Source: Mesorhizobium loti
GTDB taxonomy: Bacteria > Pseudomonadota > Alphaproteobacteria > Rhizobiales > Rhizobiaceae
Reading direction: 5' to 3'
DNA: 64,000 nt
Assembly (NCBI RefSeq): GCF_013170705.1
Contig: NZ_CP033334.1
Span: forward strand, 3,387,501-3,451,500
The position numbers and the translations under genes are program-made. The notes below the pieces were generated by a model that saw only the letters and a list, made by a program, of their open reading frames with translations, was not told the DNA's origin and ran no database searches. Within the stretch, counting starts at the first letter, position 1, and each line of letters opens with the position of its first letter. Below, in pieces: positions 33,185-44,800 of the stretch.

Positions 33185-33892
33185 ATGCGAAGCAGACTTC
33201 TTGCGCTCGGCCTGTTTTCCGTCGCCGCGATTCATCCCGCGCTGGCGGCGCAGCCCGATGCCGGCCCCGCTCCGGGCGAGCCGCCGCCCGCCATCGCCAT
33301 GCAGGACGGACCGATGCCCGGACCGCAGGGTTTTGGCCCGCATGGCCCGATGCGGCATGGTCCGCCAGGCTGGGGGCCGCCAGGCTGGGGCCCGCAAGGC
33401 GTTGGCCCGGAAGGCTTTGGTCCCCGCCGCATGGGACCGCCGCCGGAATTCATGCTGGCCGCCAGGCTGGCGGCGCTCGAGACGCGCGTCGGCATCCGCA
33501 GCGAGCAGCTCGACGCCTGGCGCGACTACACCAGCGCGCTGCAGGCGGTGCTTTCGCCGCCCCGGCCTGATCGCGGTCCCGGCGGCACTGGCGGTCCCGA
33601 GGCAAAGGGGCCTGATGCGGCTCCGGGCGGCAAGCCCGATGCCTTCGCCTTCCAGGAAAGGCTGGCCGACGACATCACGGCGCGCGCGGCTTCGGCCGCC
33701 AAGCTCAAGGATGCGATCGCCGTGCTGCGCGCCAAGCTTACTCCCGAACAGCTCGAAATCCTCGCTTCGGCGGAACGCCCCCACGGACCACCCCCCGGCC
33801 CCTGGGGCGGCCCGCCGAATGATGCAGCCGCGCCTGGAGGTCCGCCCGACCAGGGCGGGCAGCTTCCGCCACCCCAGCCCGGGAACGGCTGA
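33185..33892 (+). CDS. Spy/CpxP-like periplasmic protein, Pro/Gly-rich
   Basis: A 235-residue exported protein (signal peptide ending HPALAA). After a Pro/Gly/Met-rich stretch (about 25-90) come two helical LTxxQ-type segments: MLAARLAALETRVGIRSEQL and LKDAIAVLRAKLTPEQLEIL. A second Pro/Gly-rich tail ends the protein. LTxxQ helices define the Spy/CpxP chaperone family that tunes CpxA and binds unfolded proteins or metal. The kinase and regulator lie divergently 227 bp away, as in the Cpx layout. AAAGGAAC precedes the ATG. Confidence 0.75.
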   Translation: MRSRLLALGLFSVAAIHPALAAQPDAGPAPGEPPPAIAMQDGPMPGPQGFGPHGPMRHGPPGWGPPGWGPQGVGPEGFGPRRMGPPPEFMLAARLAALETRVGIRSEQLDAWRDYTSALQAVLSPPRPDRGPGGTGGPEAKGPDAAPGGKPDAFAFQERLADDITARAASAAKLKDAIAVLRAKLTPEQLEILASAERPHGPPPGPWGGPPNDAAAPGGPPDQGGQLPPPQPGNG

Positions 33893-34016
33893 TCACTCCA
33901 GCCGGCTGCGCCGGCCGGCCCGGCGCCCAACCCGTTCTCGGGCCGGCCGGTCCCGTGGGATGGCTGACATATCCAGCCATCCCATCCTTCAAATCACACA
34001 CAATGGAAGCTCGGCA
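33893..34016. other. Intergenic stretch after the Spy-like gene
   Basis: It holds GCCGGC-rich inverted sequence at 33905-33955 (GGCTGCGCCGGCCGGCC and a later GGGCCGGCCGGTCCC) and a GGGATGGCTG/CAGCCATCCC stem near 33957-33983, plausible as a terminator for the Spy-like gene. A further gene-poor stretch follows the small ORF (34224-34486), where I see nothing clear. Confidence 0.45.
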
Positions 34017-34223
34017 ATGTGGGAAGCCCTGATGATGCTGCGGCTGATCGCGTCGGTCAGGCCGATCGGCTCGCTCGGCCAGCGCGCCGGCCATGCCGTC
34101 ACGCCAGCGGCGCCGCCGGTCGGCACGCCGCAGGGTGCGATCCGCTTGCATTTTGCCGCCTGGCGCCTGTCGCTGCCGGTTTCGCGGCAGCTCCACGATC
34201 ATCATGACCGCAAGACCGCATAG
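34017..34223 (+). CDS. Possible small basic protein (68 aa)
   Basis: A 68-codon frame from ATG 34017 with GGAAG seven bases upstream and strongly GC-biased third positions, as in real genes here. It encodes a Leu/Arg/His-containing protein (MWEALMMLRLIASVRPIGSL) with no recognised domain. It lies between the Spy-like gene and the RND operon. Confidence 0.4.
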   Translation: MWEALMMLRLIASVRPIGSLGQRAGHAVTPAAPPVGTPQGAIRLHFAAWRLSLPVSRQLHDHHDRKTA

Positions 34224-34486
34224 GATGCAGGCAAGGCTTGGCATGCAACCGCCAATCGGCATAAATGAGCGCGATGGGCATCGCGGCCCGGAACTCTATC
34301 GTCGGGTTCGATCTGGCCGCGGAGAAGGAGCGCGACATGAGCCGCTTCGAGGCACTGCTCGACGCCGCCCTCGCATGGGCGCGGCCCGTTTTCACGATAT
34401 CGATCGCCGTCGAGCGTATTTCATCGATCCTGCCTGGCCTCGCTTCCGGTGCCAGGCCGCCGCAACTCCAGGGAAAGATCCAGGCC

Positions 34487-35761
34487 ATGCCTTTCACGCC
34501 TAGCCAATCCGTCGTGTCGGTCCATCCACGCCGGCTCGCGCCCTGGGCGGCAGCGCTCGCCGCCACGGTTCTTCTGGCGGCCTGTTCGCAGGAACAGAGC
34601 AAGACACCGGCCGGCATGGCCGGTGCAAGCAAGCCGGAAGTCGGCGTCGTCACGCTGCATCCGCAGTCGGTGGCGATAACAGCCGAACTGCCGGGACGCA
34701 CTTCGGCCTCGCTCACCGCCGATGTGCGCCCGCAGGTCAACGGCATCATCCAGGCGCGCCTGTTCAAGGAGGGCAGCGAGGTGGTGGTCGGGCAGCCGCT
34801 CTACCTCATCGATCCGGCGAGCTACCAGGCCGCCTATGACAGCGCGCAGGCGGCCCAGCAGAAAGCCGAGGCGGCGGTGCCGACGGCGCAGGCCAAGTTC
34901 GACCGCTATGCCGGCTTGCTGAAGCAGAACGTTGTTTCCAAACAGGATTATGACGATGCCGCCGCAACGCTGGCCCAGGCCAATGCGGATGTGGCGTCCG
35001 CCAAGGCCAGCGTCGAAACCGCGCGCATCAATCTCGACTACACCAAGATCACCGCGCCGATCGCCGGCCGCATCGACAAGTCGTCGCTGACGCCGGGCGC
35101 CCTGGTCACCGCCAATCAGGACACCTTGCTCACCACCATCCGTTCGCTCGATCCGATCAATGTCGACGTCACGCAGTCGAGCACCAATCTGCTCAACCTG
35201 CGCCAGGCCATCAATGAGGGCCGGCTGAAGTTCAGCGGCCCCAATGTCAGCGTCAAGCTGAAGCTCGAGAACGGAACCATCTACAACCAGACCGGCAAGC
35301 TGGAATTCGCCGGCGCCAATGTCGACCAGACCACCGGCACCTTTGCGCTGCGGGCCGAGTTCCCCAATCCCGACCGCCTGCTTCTGCCGGGCATGTATGT
35401 GCGCGCGCTGGTCGAAGAGGGCGTCGCCCAGAACAGTTTCCTGGTGCCGCAGCGGGGCGTCACCCGCAACACCAAGGGCGAGGCGACCGCCATGGTCATC
35501 AACGCGCAGGGCAAGGTCGAGACGCGTGTGCTCGCCGTGCGCAACAGCGTCGGCAACAACTGGCTGGTGGATTCGGGCGTCGGCGACGGCGACCGTGTCA
35601 TCGTCGAGGGCCTGCAACTGGTGCGGCCCGGCGGCGACGCGACGGGCGTCGAGGTGACGATCGACGAGATGACCGGCGAGGTCAAGGACCGGGCGCAGAC
35701 CTCTTCGGCCGCATCTTCCACGTCCAAGATGGCCGATAGCAGCCAGTCGACCGGGAACTGA
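34487..35761 (+). CDS. RND efflux periplasmic adaptor (AcrA/MexA family)
   Basis: A 424-residue adaptor lipoprotein: [14 protein letters not shown] is a lipobox, followed by the biotinyl-lipoyl halves ([16 protein letters not shown] and [16 protein letters not shown]), an alpha-hairpin (about 115-175) and the beta-barrel/membrane-proximal domains ([15 protein letters not shown]). It bridges the inner-membrane pump (start 35766, five bases after this stop) to the outer-membrane factor. I start at ATG 34487. Confidence 0.95.
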   Translation: MPFTPSQSVVSVHPRRLAPWAAALAATVLLAACSQEQSKTPAGMAGASKPEVGVVTLHPQSVAITAELPGRTSASLTADVRPQVNGIIQARLFKEGSEVVVGQPLYLIDPASYQAAYDSAQAAQQKAEAAVPTAQAKFDRYAGLLKQNVVSKQDYDDAAATLAQANADVASAKASVETARINLDYTKITAPIAGRIDKSSLTPGALVTANQDTLLTTIRSLDPINVDVTQSSTNLLNLRQAINEGRLKFSGPNVSVKLKLENGTIYNQTGKLEFAGANVDQTTGTFALRAEFPNPDRLLLPGMYVRALVEEGVAQNSFLVPQRGVTRNTKGEATAMVINAQGKVETRVLAVRNSVGNNWLVDSGVGDGDRVIVEGLQLVRPGGDATGVEVTIDEMTGEVKDRAQTSSAASSTSKMADSSQSTGN

Positions 35762-35765
35762 GGCG

Positions 35766-38700
35766 ATGTCAGCATTCTTCATCAACCGGCCGATCTTCGC
35801 CTGGGTGATCGCCATCGTGATCATGCTGGGCGGCCTGCTCGCGCTCACCACGCTGCCGATCTCGCAATATCCGCAGATCGCGCCGACCACGGTCAACATC
35901 AGCGCCACCTATCCGGGCGCCGACGCGCAAACGGTCGAGAACTCGGTGACCAAGGTCATCGAGCAAGGCATGACCGGCATCGACAATCTCGACTACATGA
36001 CGGCGACCTCGACCTCGACCGGCCAGGCCACGATCACGCTGACCTTCACCAGCGCGGCCGATCCCGACACCGCCCAGGTGCAGACGCAGAACAAGCTGCA
36101 GCTGGTGCAGTCGCAGCTGCCGCAGGTGGTGCAGAGCAACGGCATCACCGTGTCCAAATCCTCGACCGGCTTCCTGATGGTCATCGGCTTCGTCTCCAGC
36201 GACGGCAAGATGAACTCGACCGATCTTGCCGACTATGTCGACTCGACCATCAACGACACGCTGAAGCGCGTCGAAGGCGTCGGCTCGACGCAGCTGTTCG
36301 GCTCCAGCTATGCCATGCGCATCTGGCTCGATCCCGACAAGCTCGCCAAATATACGCTGATGCCGAGCGACGTGGCTGCGGCGATCCAGGCGCAGAACAC
36401 GCAGGTCTCGGCCGGCCAGCTCGGCGGCATGCCGCAACGCAAGGGCCAGCAGCTCAACGCCACGGTGACGGCCAAGAGCCGGCTGCAGACCGCCGAACAG
36501 TTCCGCAACATCATCCTGAAGAGCCAGACCGACGGTTCGCTGGTTCGCCTCAACGACGTCGCCACGGTGGAGCTCGGCGCCGAGAGCTATACGACGCAAG
36601 CCAGATACAATGGCCAGCCGGCGGCCGGCGTCGCCGTCAACCTCGCAACCGGCGCCAACGCCATCAGCACGGCGGAAGCGGTGCGCGCGACGATCAACCG
36701 GCTGAGCTCGACTTTCCCGCAAGGCGTCGAGGTCGTCTACCCCTACGACACCTCGCCCTTCGTGCGGCTGTCGATCGAGGAGGTGGTCAAGACGCTGGCC
36801 GAGGCGATCGTACTGGTGTTCCTGGTGATGTTCATCTTCCTGCAGAATCTGCGGGCCACCATCATCCCGACCATCGCCGTGCCGGTGGTGCTGCTCGGCA
36901 CGTTCGGCGTGCTGTCGCTGTTCGGCTATTCGGTCAACACGCTGACCATGTTCGCCATGGTGCTGGCCATCGGCCTGCTGGTCGACGACGCCATCGTCGT
37001 GGTCGAGAATGTCGAGCGCGTGATGGCGGAGGAAGATCTGTCGCCGAAAGAGGCGACGCGAAAATCGATGAACGAGATCACCGGCGCGCTGGTCGGCATT
37101 GCCACCGTGCTGTCGGCGGTGTTCGTGCCGATGGCCTTCTTCGGCGGCTCGACCGGCATCATCTACCGGCAGTTCTCGGTCACCATCGTCTCGGCCATGG
37201 TGCTGTCGGTGCTGGTCGCGCTGGTGCTGACGCCGGCGCTCTGCGCCACGATCCTGAAGCGGCCCAAGGACCATGCAACGCAGACCGGCCCGTTCGGCTG
37301 GTTCAACCGTGTCTTCGATCGCGGCACCACAGCCTATCGCGACGGTTCGCATGGAATCATCAACCGGTCCTGGCGCTTTCTCGCCGTGTTCCTTGCCATC
37401 GTCGTCGCCATGGGCTGGATGTTTGCCCGGCTGCCGAGCTCGTTCCTGCCGGAAGAGGACCAGGGCATCCTGATCACCAGCGTGTCGCTGCCGGTCGGAG
37501 CGACGCAGGACCGGACCGAGCGTGTCCTGGCCGAGGTGACCGACCACTATCTCAAGCAGGAAAAGGACGCTGTCCAGGGCGTCTTTACGGCCTCCGGCTT
37601 CGGGTTCGGCGGCGCCGGGCAGAATGTCGGCATCGCTTTCGTGCCAATGAAGGATTTCAGCCTGCGCAAATCGCCGGCCTTGTCGGCGCAAGCGGTTGCC
37701 GGGCGCGCCATGGGCGCCTTCCGAGGGATCAGGGACGCGCAGGTCTTCGCGCTTGCCCCGCCTGCCATCCAGGGCTTCGGCAACACCAACGGCTTCGATT
37801 TCTATTTGCAGGACGTCAACGGCGCCGGCCATGACGCGCTGATCCAGACGCGCAACCAGCTGCTGGGTCTTGCCGCGCAGAGCAAGCTGCTCGCCAACAC
37901 CAGGCCCAACGGCCAGGAGGACCAGCCGCAATTCTCGATCGATATCGACCAGGAGAAGGCCAGCGCGCTCGGCGTCAGCCTTGCCGACATCAACAACACG
38001 CTGTCGAGCGCCTGGGGCAGCGATTACGTCAACGACTTCATCGACCGCGGGCGGGTGAAGCCGGTCTATATGCAGTCGGACGCGAACTTCCGCATGCAGC
38101 CGGAAGACCTGGACAAATGGCAGGTGCGCAATGCCGGCGGCGCCATGGTGCCGTTCTCGGCCTTCGCCTCCAGCCACTGGACGTTCGGTTCGCCGCGGCT
38201 GGAACGCTACAATGGCTCGGCGGCGGTCGAGATCCAGGGCGCGGCGGCGGCCGGCGTGAGCTCCGGTGCGGCGATGGACGAGATCGACCGGCTGGTGGCG
38301 CAACTGCCGCCCGGATATTCCCACGAATGGACCGGTCTGTCGCATCAGGAACGGCTTTCAGGCAACCAGGCGCTGTCGCTCTATGCGATTTCGGCGCTGG
38401 TCGTGTTCCTGTGCCTGGCGGCACTTTATGAGAGCTGGTCGATCCCGTTCGCGGTCATGCTGTCGGTGCCGATCGGCATTTTCGGCGCGCTCGCGGCGGC
38501 AACACTTTTCGGCCAGACCAACGACGTCTATTTCAAGGTCGGCCTGCTGACCACGATCGGCCTGGCCGCCAAGAACGCCATCCTGATCGTCGAGTTCGCC
38601 ATCGAGCGGCAGGCGGCCGGCATGGGGTTGGTCGAGGCGACGCTGGAAGCGGCGCGACAACGATTGCGGCCGATCCTGATGACGTCGCTGGCCTTCATCC

Positions 38701-38933
38701 TCGGCGTCACGCCGCTCGCGATCGCCAGCGGTGCCGGCTCTGGCGCGCAGAACTCGGTCGGCATCGGCGTGATGGGCGGCATGATCGCGGCGACGGTGAT
38801 CGGCGTGTTCCTGGTGCCGCTGCTGTTCGTCACGGTGCGGCGCATCTTCAAGGGCAAGGTGGCCAAACAGGATACCGGCCCGGATCTCGGGCAAGGCACG
38901 GACGAGAAGCCGGCGACGGCCAACCAGCAGTAA
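35766..38933 (+). CDS. RND multidrug efflux permease (AcrB/HAE1 family)
   Basis: A 1055-residue proton-driven efflux pump of standard length with twelve membrane helices and two large periplasmic loops. It starts [20 protein letters not shown], has [16 protein letters not shown] in the porter domain and the proton-relay Asp pair in the fourth helix ([16 protein letters not shown]). The C-terminal half repeats the fold ([14 protein letters not shown]). It is the second gene of a complete adaptor-pump-outer-membrane-factor operon. Substrates are expected to be hydrophobic or amphipathic drugs, or plant compounds. Confidence 0.97.
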   Translation: MSAFFINRPIFAWVIAIVIMLGGLLALTTLPISQYPQIAPTTVNISATYPGADAQTVENSVTKVIEQGMTGIDNLDYMTATSTSTGQATITLTFTSAADPDTAQVQTQNKLQLVQSQLPQVVQSNGITVSKSSTGFLMVIGFVSSDGKMNSTDLADYVDSTINDTLKRVEGVGSTQLFGSSYAMRIWLDPDKLAKYTLMPSDVAAAIQAQNTQVSAGQLGGMPQRKGQQLNATVTAKSRLQTAEQFRNIILKSQTDGSLVRLNDVATVELGAESYTTQARYNGQPAAGVAVNLATGANAISTAEAVRATINRLSSTFPQGVEVVYPYDTSPFVRLSIEEVVKTLAEAIVLVFLVMFIFLQNLRATIIPTIAVPVVLLGTFGVLSLFGYSVNTLTMFAMVLAIGLLVDDAIVVVENVERVMAEEDLSPKEATRKSMNEITGALVGIATVLSAVFVPMAFFGGSTGIIYRQFSVTIVSAMVLSVLVALVLTPALCATILKRPKDHATQTGPFGWFNRVFDRGTTAYRDGSHGIINRSWRFLAVFLAIVVAMGWMFARLPSSFLPEEDQGILITSVSLPVGATQDRTERVLAEVTDHYLKQEKDAVQGVFTASGFGFGGAGQNVGIAFVPMKDFSLRKSPALSAQAVAGRAMGAFRGIRDAQVFALAPPAIQGFGNTNGFDFYLQDVNGAGHDALIQTRNQLLGLAAQSKLLANTRPNGQEDQPQFSIDIDQEKASALGVSLADINNTLSSAWGSDYVNDFIDRGRVKPVYMQSDANFRMQPEDLDKWQVRNAGGAMVPFSAFASSHWTFGSPRLERYNGSAAVEIQGAAAAGVSSGAAMDEIDRLVAQLPPGYSHEWTGLSHQERLSGNQALSLYAISALVVFLCLAALYESWSIPFAVMLSVPIGIFGALAAATLFGQTNDVYFKVGLLTTIGLAAKNAILIVEFAIERQAAGMGLVEATLEAARQRLRPILMTSLAFILGVTPLAIASGAGSGAQNSVGIGVMGGMIAATVIGVFLVPLLFVTVRRIFKGKVAKQDTGPDLGQGTDEKPATANQQ

Positions 38934-38943
38934 GGAACTTCCC

Positions 38944-40437
38944 ATGACAGGTTTGGAACGTGGCCCGGTGGCCGCGGGGCGGCTCATTGCGCCCATGATC
39001 ACGGCTGTTTTGCTTGCCGGATGCGTCGTCGGGCCGGATTACCGGACGCCGATCCTGCCGATGCCGGCGAACTGGAGCGGTGAGAAGCCGACGAAATCCG
39101 CCCAGCCGGCGCAGCTGTCGCAATGGTGGCAGCGCTTGCACGATCCGCAGCTCAACACGCTGGTCGCGGAAGCCGTCGCCGGCAACCTCGACGTCGCCAC
39201 CGCCAAGGCCAAGATCCGCGAGGCGCGTGCCAGCTATCGCCAGAGCGCCGGCACGCTGCTGCCGTCCGTGGATGGCTCCGGCTCGGTGACGCGCGACAAG
39301 TCGTCAGAGACCACGGCGGGGACCAATTCGATCTACAGCGAATACCAGGCCGGTTTCGACGCCAGCTGGGAGCTCGACCTGTTCGGCGCCAACCGCAGGG
39401 GCGTCGAGGCCGCGCGCTACGGCGTGGACGCGGCGCAAGAGGAATTGCGCGCGACATTGCTGACGCTGGTCGGCGATGTCGCGTCCTATTACACCCAGGC
39501 GCGCGGCTACCAGGCCCGCATCGCGCTCGCCCGGCGTTCGGCCACCTCGCAGCGGCAGACCGCCGAACTCACCCGCACCATGGCGCTGGCAGGGTCGGCG
39601 ACAGCGGCAGACGTCGCCAAGGCGATGGGGCAGGCGGCGAGCACCGAGGCCGCGGTGCCGACGCTGGAAGCAAGCTATGCCGAGGCGGTGCATCGCCTGT
39701 CGGTGCTCACCGGCCGGCCGCCGGCCGCGCTCAGCGAGCGACTGAAGCGCGGCAAGCCGATCCCGTCGCCGCGCCTGCCGATGCCGACCGGCATTCCCGC
39801 CGACATCCTTTTGTCGCGGCCGGACGTGCGCATGGCCGAGCGGCAATACGCGCAATACACCGCCAAGGTCGGCCAGGCCGAGGCGGCGCGCTACCCTTCG
39901 GTCAGCCTGACGGGGAACATCAGCACGGCGGCCCTCAATCTCGGCGATCTCGGCAAGAATTCGTCGATCGGCTGGTCGTTCGGGCCTTCGCTCAGCGTGC
40001 CGCTGTTCAATGCCGGCCAGCTGCAGGCCGCGGCCGATGTCGCCCGGGCGCAGCGCGACCAGTATTTCATCGCCTATCGCGCCTCGGTGCTGACCGCGCT
40101 CGAGGATGTCGAGAATGCGCTGGTGCTGATGGCGCAGGAGCGCATCCGGATCGGCAAGCTTGCCTCGTCGGCGAAATCCTATGGCGAGGCGGCGAGCCTC
40201 GAAGGCACGCTCTACAAGGCCGGCGAGACCAGCCTGCTCGATGTGCTCGACGCCCAGCGCTCGCTTTACACGGCCGAGGATTCCCTGCTGCAGAGCCGCG
40301 TCCTTCTGGCGACCAACTACATCGCCCTCAACAAGGCGCTCGGCGGCGGCTGGGACGGCGCGGTCGACAGCGCGAAGCCCGAGATCGTCGACGTCAGGAC
40401 CGGGCCAAGACTGGCGTCGACGATGACGGCACCGTGA
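38944..40437 (+). CDS. Outer-membrane efflux factor (NodT family lipoprotein)
   Basis: A 497-residue outer-membrane factor. The lipobox is in AVLLAGCVVGPDY, followed by GPDYRTP and the two OEP repeats, with ARASYRQSAGTLLPSVDGSG and YAQYTAKVGQAEAARYPSVS marking equivalent helices. The NodT family forms the TolC-like trimeric exit duct. It starts ten bases after the pump gene. It could also serve other exporters, since the type I system at 45.4 kb has no outer-membrane gene next to it. Confidence 0.94.
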   Translation: MTGLERGPVAAGRLIAPMITAVLLAGCVVGPDYRTPILPMPANWSGEKPTKSAQPAQLSQWWQRLHDPQLNTLVAEAVAGNLDVATAKAKIREARASYRQSAGTLLPSVDGSGSVTRDKSSETTAGTNSIYSEYQAGFDASWELDLFGANRRGVEAARYGVDAAQEELRATLLTLVGDVASYYTQARGYQARIALARRSATSQRQTAELTRTMALAGSATAADVAKAMGQAASTEAAVPTLEASYAEAVHRLSVLTGRPPAALSERLKRGKPIPSPRLPMPTGIPADILLSRPDVRMAERQYAQYTAKVGQAEAARYPSVSLTGNISTAALNLGDLGKNSSIGWSFGPSLSVPLFNAGQLQAAADVARAQRDQYFIAYRASVLTALEDVENALVLMAQERIRIGKLASSAKSYGEAASLEGTLYKAGETSLLDVLDAQRSLYTAEDSLLQSRVLLATNYIALNKALGGGWDGAVDSAKPEIVDVRTGPRLASTMTAP

Positions 40438-40485
40438 CCAGTTGCGCCTGTCCTGGAGGCGAGGGCGGCCTATACGCTGGCGGCC

Positions 40486-41145
40486 TCATTCGCGCCCGAT
40501 GCCGGCATCCAGTCCGACCTGGCCGGCGGCGAGCTGCACAAGCTGGCCTCGCGAGGCAACTTCCAATTTGCGATATATGTTGTTCATATGGATCTTCAGC
40601 GTGCCTTTCGAGATGCCGATGTCGAGCGCGATCCGCTCGTAAGGCTTGTCCCCGGCAACGAGCCGGGCGATCTCCATCTCCCGCCTGGTCAGGCGTGACG
40701 ACAGGCTCCGCCATCTGATCCGGCGGGACGCCTCGATTTCAAGGGCTTCGCCGACAATTTCGGCAGGCAGCCAGTGGCCGCCGGCGGCGACCTGCCGAAT
40801 GCATCTCAGCAGCGTCCCGATGGCGGACTCCTTCAGCACGATCCCGGCGACGCCGGCCATGACGATGTCGTAGAGCTGGCCTTGTGACGCGCCGGCCGTC
40901 AGCATCACACATCGCGTGCCCGGCGTTTCCTTGCCGAGTTCAACGGCAACGTCGAGTCCGCTGAAGCCCGGCATGTTCAGGTCGATCACGGCGACGTCGG
41001 GCAGGTCTTGCCTGATCCTGGTCAGTGCGCTCCTGCCATCCAGCGCGGATCCGACGACCGTATAGCCGGGGTCTCGGGCAATCAGGTCTTCCAGGCCGTG
41101 CAGGAGCAGCGGATGGTCGTCGACAATGAACACAGAAGTGACCAT
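40486..41145 (-). CDS. NarL/LuxR-family response regulator
   Basis: A 219-residue response regulator: receiver with D9-D10 and phospho-acceptor D55 (AVIDLNMPG), then a LuxR-type helix-turn-helix (LTRREMEIARLVAGDKPYER and ISKGTLKIHMNNIYRKLEVA). No kinase is adjacent. It converges with the RND operon (48 bp between stops), and its 5' side faces the 672-bp upstream region of the type I secretion locus, whose regulation it may influence. Confidence 0.93.
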   Translation of the reverse strand: MVTSVFIVDDHPLLLHGLEDLIARDPGYTVVGSALDGRSALTRIRQDLPDVAVIDLNMPGFSGLDVAVELGKETPGTRCVMLTAGASQGQLYDIVMAGVAGIVLKESAIGTLLRCIRQVAAGGHWLPAEIVGEALEIEASRRIRWRSLSSRLTRREMEIARLVAGDKPYERIALDIGISKGTLKIHMNNIYRKLEVASRGQLVQLAAGQVGLDAGIGRE

Positions 41146-41817
41146 CTTTCAGCCGCGCTCCAACCCGGTCAGGCTCGCACACCCTATGCGATGACCCATC
41201 CCGGCAGCATCGTGTTTTCGGAAAGAATTAGCAATTACTAAATCAATGTCGATACGCTGTCGGCACCAAGGCGCCCGGTGCCGAAATGAAAACAGGTCGG
41301 TTCCGGGGCGCCATTGCCCGTCCGTGACTTGATGAGATCACGGGCCTGACTCCAGCGGCCTCGTCGGCGAGAGTGAAAGCCGACAAATTTTCATACAAAT
41401 CGGCTAATGTTGCAGGTCTTTACTCCAACGTTCGTGGTATTTAACGATATTGAATTTTCGTTCGCGCCTATAACCTCGGTTATATAGACGCATCCATTGC
41501 AACCTGCGCAATATGGTTAGGGGAATATTAAGGCTCTGCCGGTCGACATCGACCGCGTGAGTTTGGGCGTGGGGCGTGGGCGTGGCAGGCGGTTCGAAGG
41601 CACTTGTGTTCCGTCATGTCGCAGAAACAGCTGGCGAAGCGAGTTCAGACTTCGCCGTCGCCTCGGTACTTTTGTCCAAATTCACCCACCTTCTTTTCGC
41701 GAAACGGTCGCTCACCGATACGCCGCGTTCCGCGGGAGCCGGGCGTCCGGAGCTCGCAAACTGGATAGACGGAAGCGGCCTGGCCGCTGACCGGACGACA
41801 ATGTGGAGGAAACGATA
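41146..41817. other. 672-bp intergenic region upstream of the T1SS locus
   Basis: No convincing gene. The part 41380-41560 is AT-rich, with several -10-like elements (TATAAC at 41469-41474, TTATAT at 41480-41485) and a TTGAAT at 41450-41455, but no pair with normal spacing. Two short plus-strand frames between 41557 and 41818 have no ribosome site of their own. A long leader with regulatory sites for the NarL-type gene and the repeat protein is likely. Confidence 0.5.
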
Positions 41818-44800
41818 ATGGCAACAGATCTGGGCTCCGGTGTCCTTCTCGAGGCAACGACCGAGGGGTCGGGAACCGGCAACTACGATTCCTTCCTGCG
41901 GCTGCAGGCGACAGGTATCGAGGAGGGCTTTAACACCGACCAGAACGGCAACGTCCTCGATAACAAGGCGTCCTTCACCCACGACCTGCAATACGGCAAC
42001 ATCCAATCGATCAATGTCGGCGGCGTCGACTATCTCGAGTTCCGGCTCGACCTCAACGAAAGCAACAACGCCGTAAACGCCGACATCACGATGACCGGCC
42101 TGGATATCTACATCTCCAACGCCGGAGCGACCCTCACCGACTACAATGCAGGCTTCGCCGGATTCACCTCCGTCTTCCACCTGAGCGCCGACCAGTTGCT
42201 GATCGATTCCAACCATGGCTCGGGAACGGACGACTACCGTGTGCTCGTCCCGGTCAGCGACTTTACGGCGGCCGGCGTCTCTCCCGGATCCTATGTGACG
42301 CTGTTTTCAAGCTTCTCCGGAGCCAATGGCGGCTTCGAGGAGTGGCGCACCCTTACGACCCCCGGCACCGGCACGGATACGCCTGGAATCGGCATCGACA
42401 AGGTGACGGTCGACGGCGCGGCAACGGGCGATGGCTTGAACGTGCTCGCCGGTGATACGATCAGCTGGCAATATACGGTGAGCAACACCGGCAACGTCGC
42501 ATTGTCGGACGTCACGGTCACCGACAACCAGGGTGTTGTCGTGACGGCGGTTCTCAGTGGCGGCTTCAACGTCGGCGACATCAATCACAACAACCTGCTC
42601 GACACCACCGAGACCTGGAGCTTCACCGGCAGCGGCACGGCCGTCAAAGGCGACTATGCCAATGTCGGCCACGTTTCCGCTTCAGCCGGTGCGGCTACCG
42701 TTACCAGCGACGACGGTTCCAGCTATTTCGGCGCTGATCCCGAGATCGCCATCGACAAGGTGACGGTCGACGGTACGACATCCGGTGATGGCCTGAACAT
42801 CCTGGCCGGCGAGGCGATCTCCTGGAAATACACGGTCACCAATGTGGGCAACGTCGCGCTTTCGGGCGTCAACGTGACCGACAATCAGGGCGTCACCGTC
42901 ACGCCGGATCTCAGCGGCGGCTTTAATGTCGGCGACACCAACCATGACGGCAAGCTCGACCTCACCGAGACCTGGACCTTCACCGGCACCGGCGTTGCCG
43001 AAAAAGGCAACTACAGCAATGTCGGCACGGCCACGGGCTCCTTTACTGACGATGCCAGTCATGTCGCCACACCTAGCGCCACCGACGGCTCCAGCTATTT
43101 CGGCGCTGATCCCGAGATCGCCATCGACAAGGTGACGGTTGACGGTACGACATCGGGCGACGGCCTCAACATCCTGGCCGGCGAGGCGATCTCCTGGAAA
43201 TACACGGTCACCAATGTGGGCAACGTCGCGCTTTCGGGCGTCAACGTGACCGACAACCAGGGCGTCACCGTCACGCCGGATCTCAGCGGCGGCTTTAATG
43301 TCGGCGACACCAACCATGACGGCAAGCTCGACCTCACCGAGACCTGGACCTTCACCGGTACCGGCGTTGCCGAAAAAGGCAACTACAGCAATGTCGGCAC
43401 GGCCACGGGCTCCTTTACTGACGATGCCAGTCATGTCGCCACACCTAGCGCCACCGACGGCTCCAGCTATTTCGGCGCTGATCCCGAGATCGCCATCGAC
43501 AAGGTGACGGTTGACGGTACGACATCGGGCGACGGCCTCAACATCCTGGCCGGCGAGGCGATCTCCTGGAAATACACGGTCACCAATGTGGGCAACGTCG
43601 CGCTTTCGGGCGTCAACGTGACCGACAACCAGGGCGTCACCGTCACGCCGGATCTCAGCGGCGGCTTTAATGTCGGCGACACCAACCATGACGGCAAGCT
43701 CGACCTCACCGAGACCTGGACCTTCACCGGCACCGGCGTTGCCGAAAAAGGCAACTACAGCAATGTCGGCACGGCCACGGGCTCCTTTACTGACGATGCC
43801 AGTCATGTCGCCACACCTAGCGCCACCGACGGCTCCAGCTATTTCGGCGCTGATCCCGAGATCGCCATCGACAAGGTGACGGTCGACGGTACGACATCCG
43901 GTGACGGCCTCAACATCCTGGCCGGCGAGGCGATCTCCTGGAAATACACGGTCACCAATGTGGGCAACGTCGCGCTTTCGGGCGTCAACGTGACCGACAA
44001 TCAAGGCGTCACCGTCACGCCGGATCTCAGCGGCGGCTTTAATGTCGGCGACACCAACCATGACGGCATGCTCGACCTCACCGAGACCTGGACCTTCACC
44101 GGCACCGGCGTTGCCGAAAAAGGCAACTACAGCAATGTCGGCACGGCCACGGGCTCCTTTACTGACGATGCCAGTCATGTCGCCACTCCTAGCGCCACCG
44201 ACGGCTCCAGCTATTTCGGCGCTGATCCGCATATCACGCTGGACAAGAAGACCAACGGCGTCGACCACGGCCTTAACATCTTCCAAGGCCAGGCTGTGAC
44301 CTGGACCTACGATGTCAAGAACGACGGCAACGTCGCGCTCGCCAACGTCGTCGTCAAGGACGACAATGGCACGGTCGGCACTGGTGATGATTTCAATGCC
44401 ACGGCGATAACCAGCGGCGGCTTCAACACCGGCGACATCAACCACAACGGCCTGCTCGACACCAACGAAACCTGGCATTTCAAGGCGACCGGCACAGCGC
44501 AACTCGGCAGCTACGTCAACAATGCAACGGCCACCACCAATGCCTATGTCGACACGGCCGGACATTCGCTGACGCCGCTCGCCACCGACAGCAGCGACTA
44601 TGAGGGCTTCTCGAACAAGGCGCTGACCCAGGGGTTCTGGGGAAGCCATTCCGATGCGTGGGATGGTGTCACCGGTCACGAAAGCAATCCCACCAAGAGC
44701 GCTTTCAACAGTGGCGTCATCTGGGGGCTGGACATCAACCCGCGCCACGACGGCAACCTGCTGCTCGGCGACAGCAATGGCAACGGCGTTGCCGACGCCG

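Noticed and set aside
35769-38345. 858-codon minus-strand frame opposite the RND pump
   Set aside because: An antisense shadow rich in His/Arg/Gln with no domain, against a pump with all family motifs on the plus strand.
41557-41818. Two short plus-strand frames before the repeat protein
   Set aside because: Neither has its own ribosome site, they overlap each other, and they run into the leader and start of the real gene.
42736-44223. Regularly spaced repeats as a possible CRISPR array
   Set aside because: The repeat unit is 372 bp, in frame and without unique spacers; it encodes protein domains.
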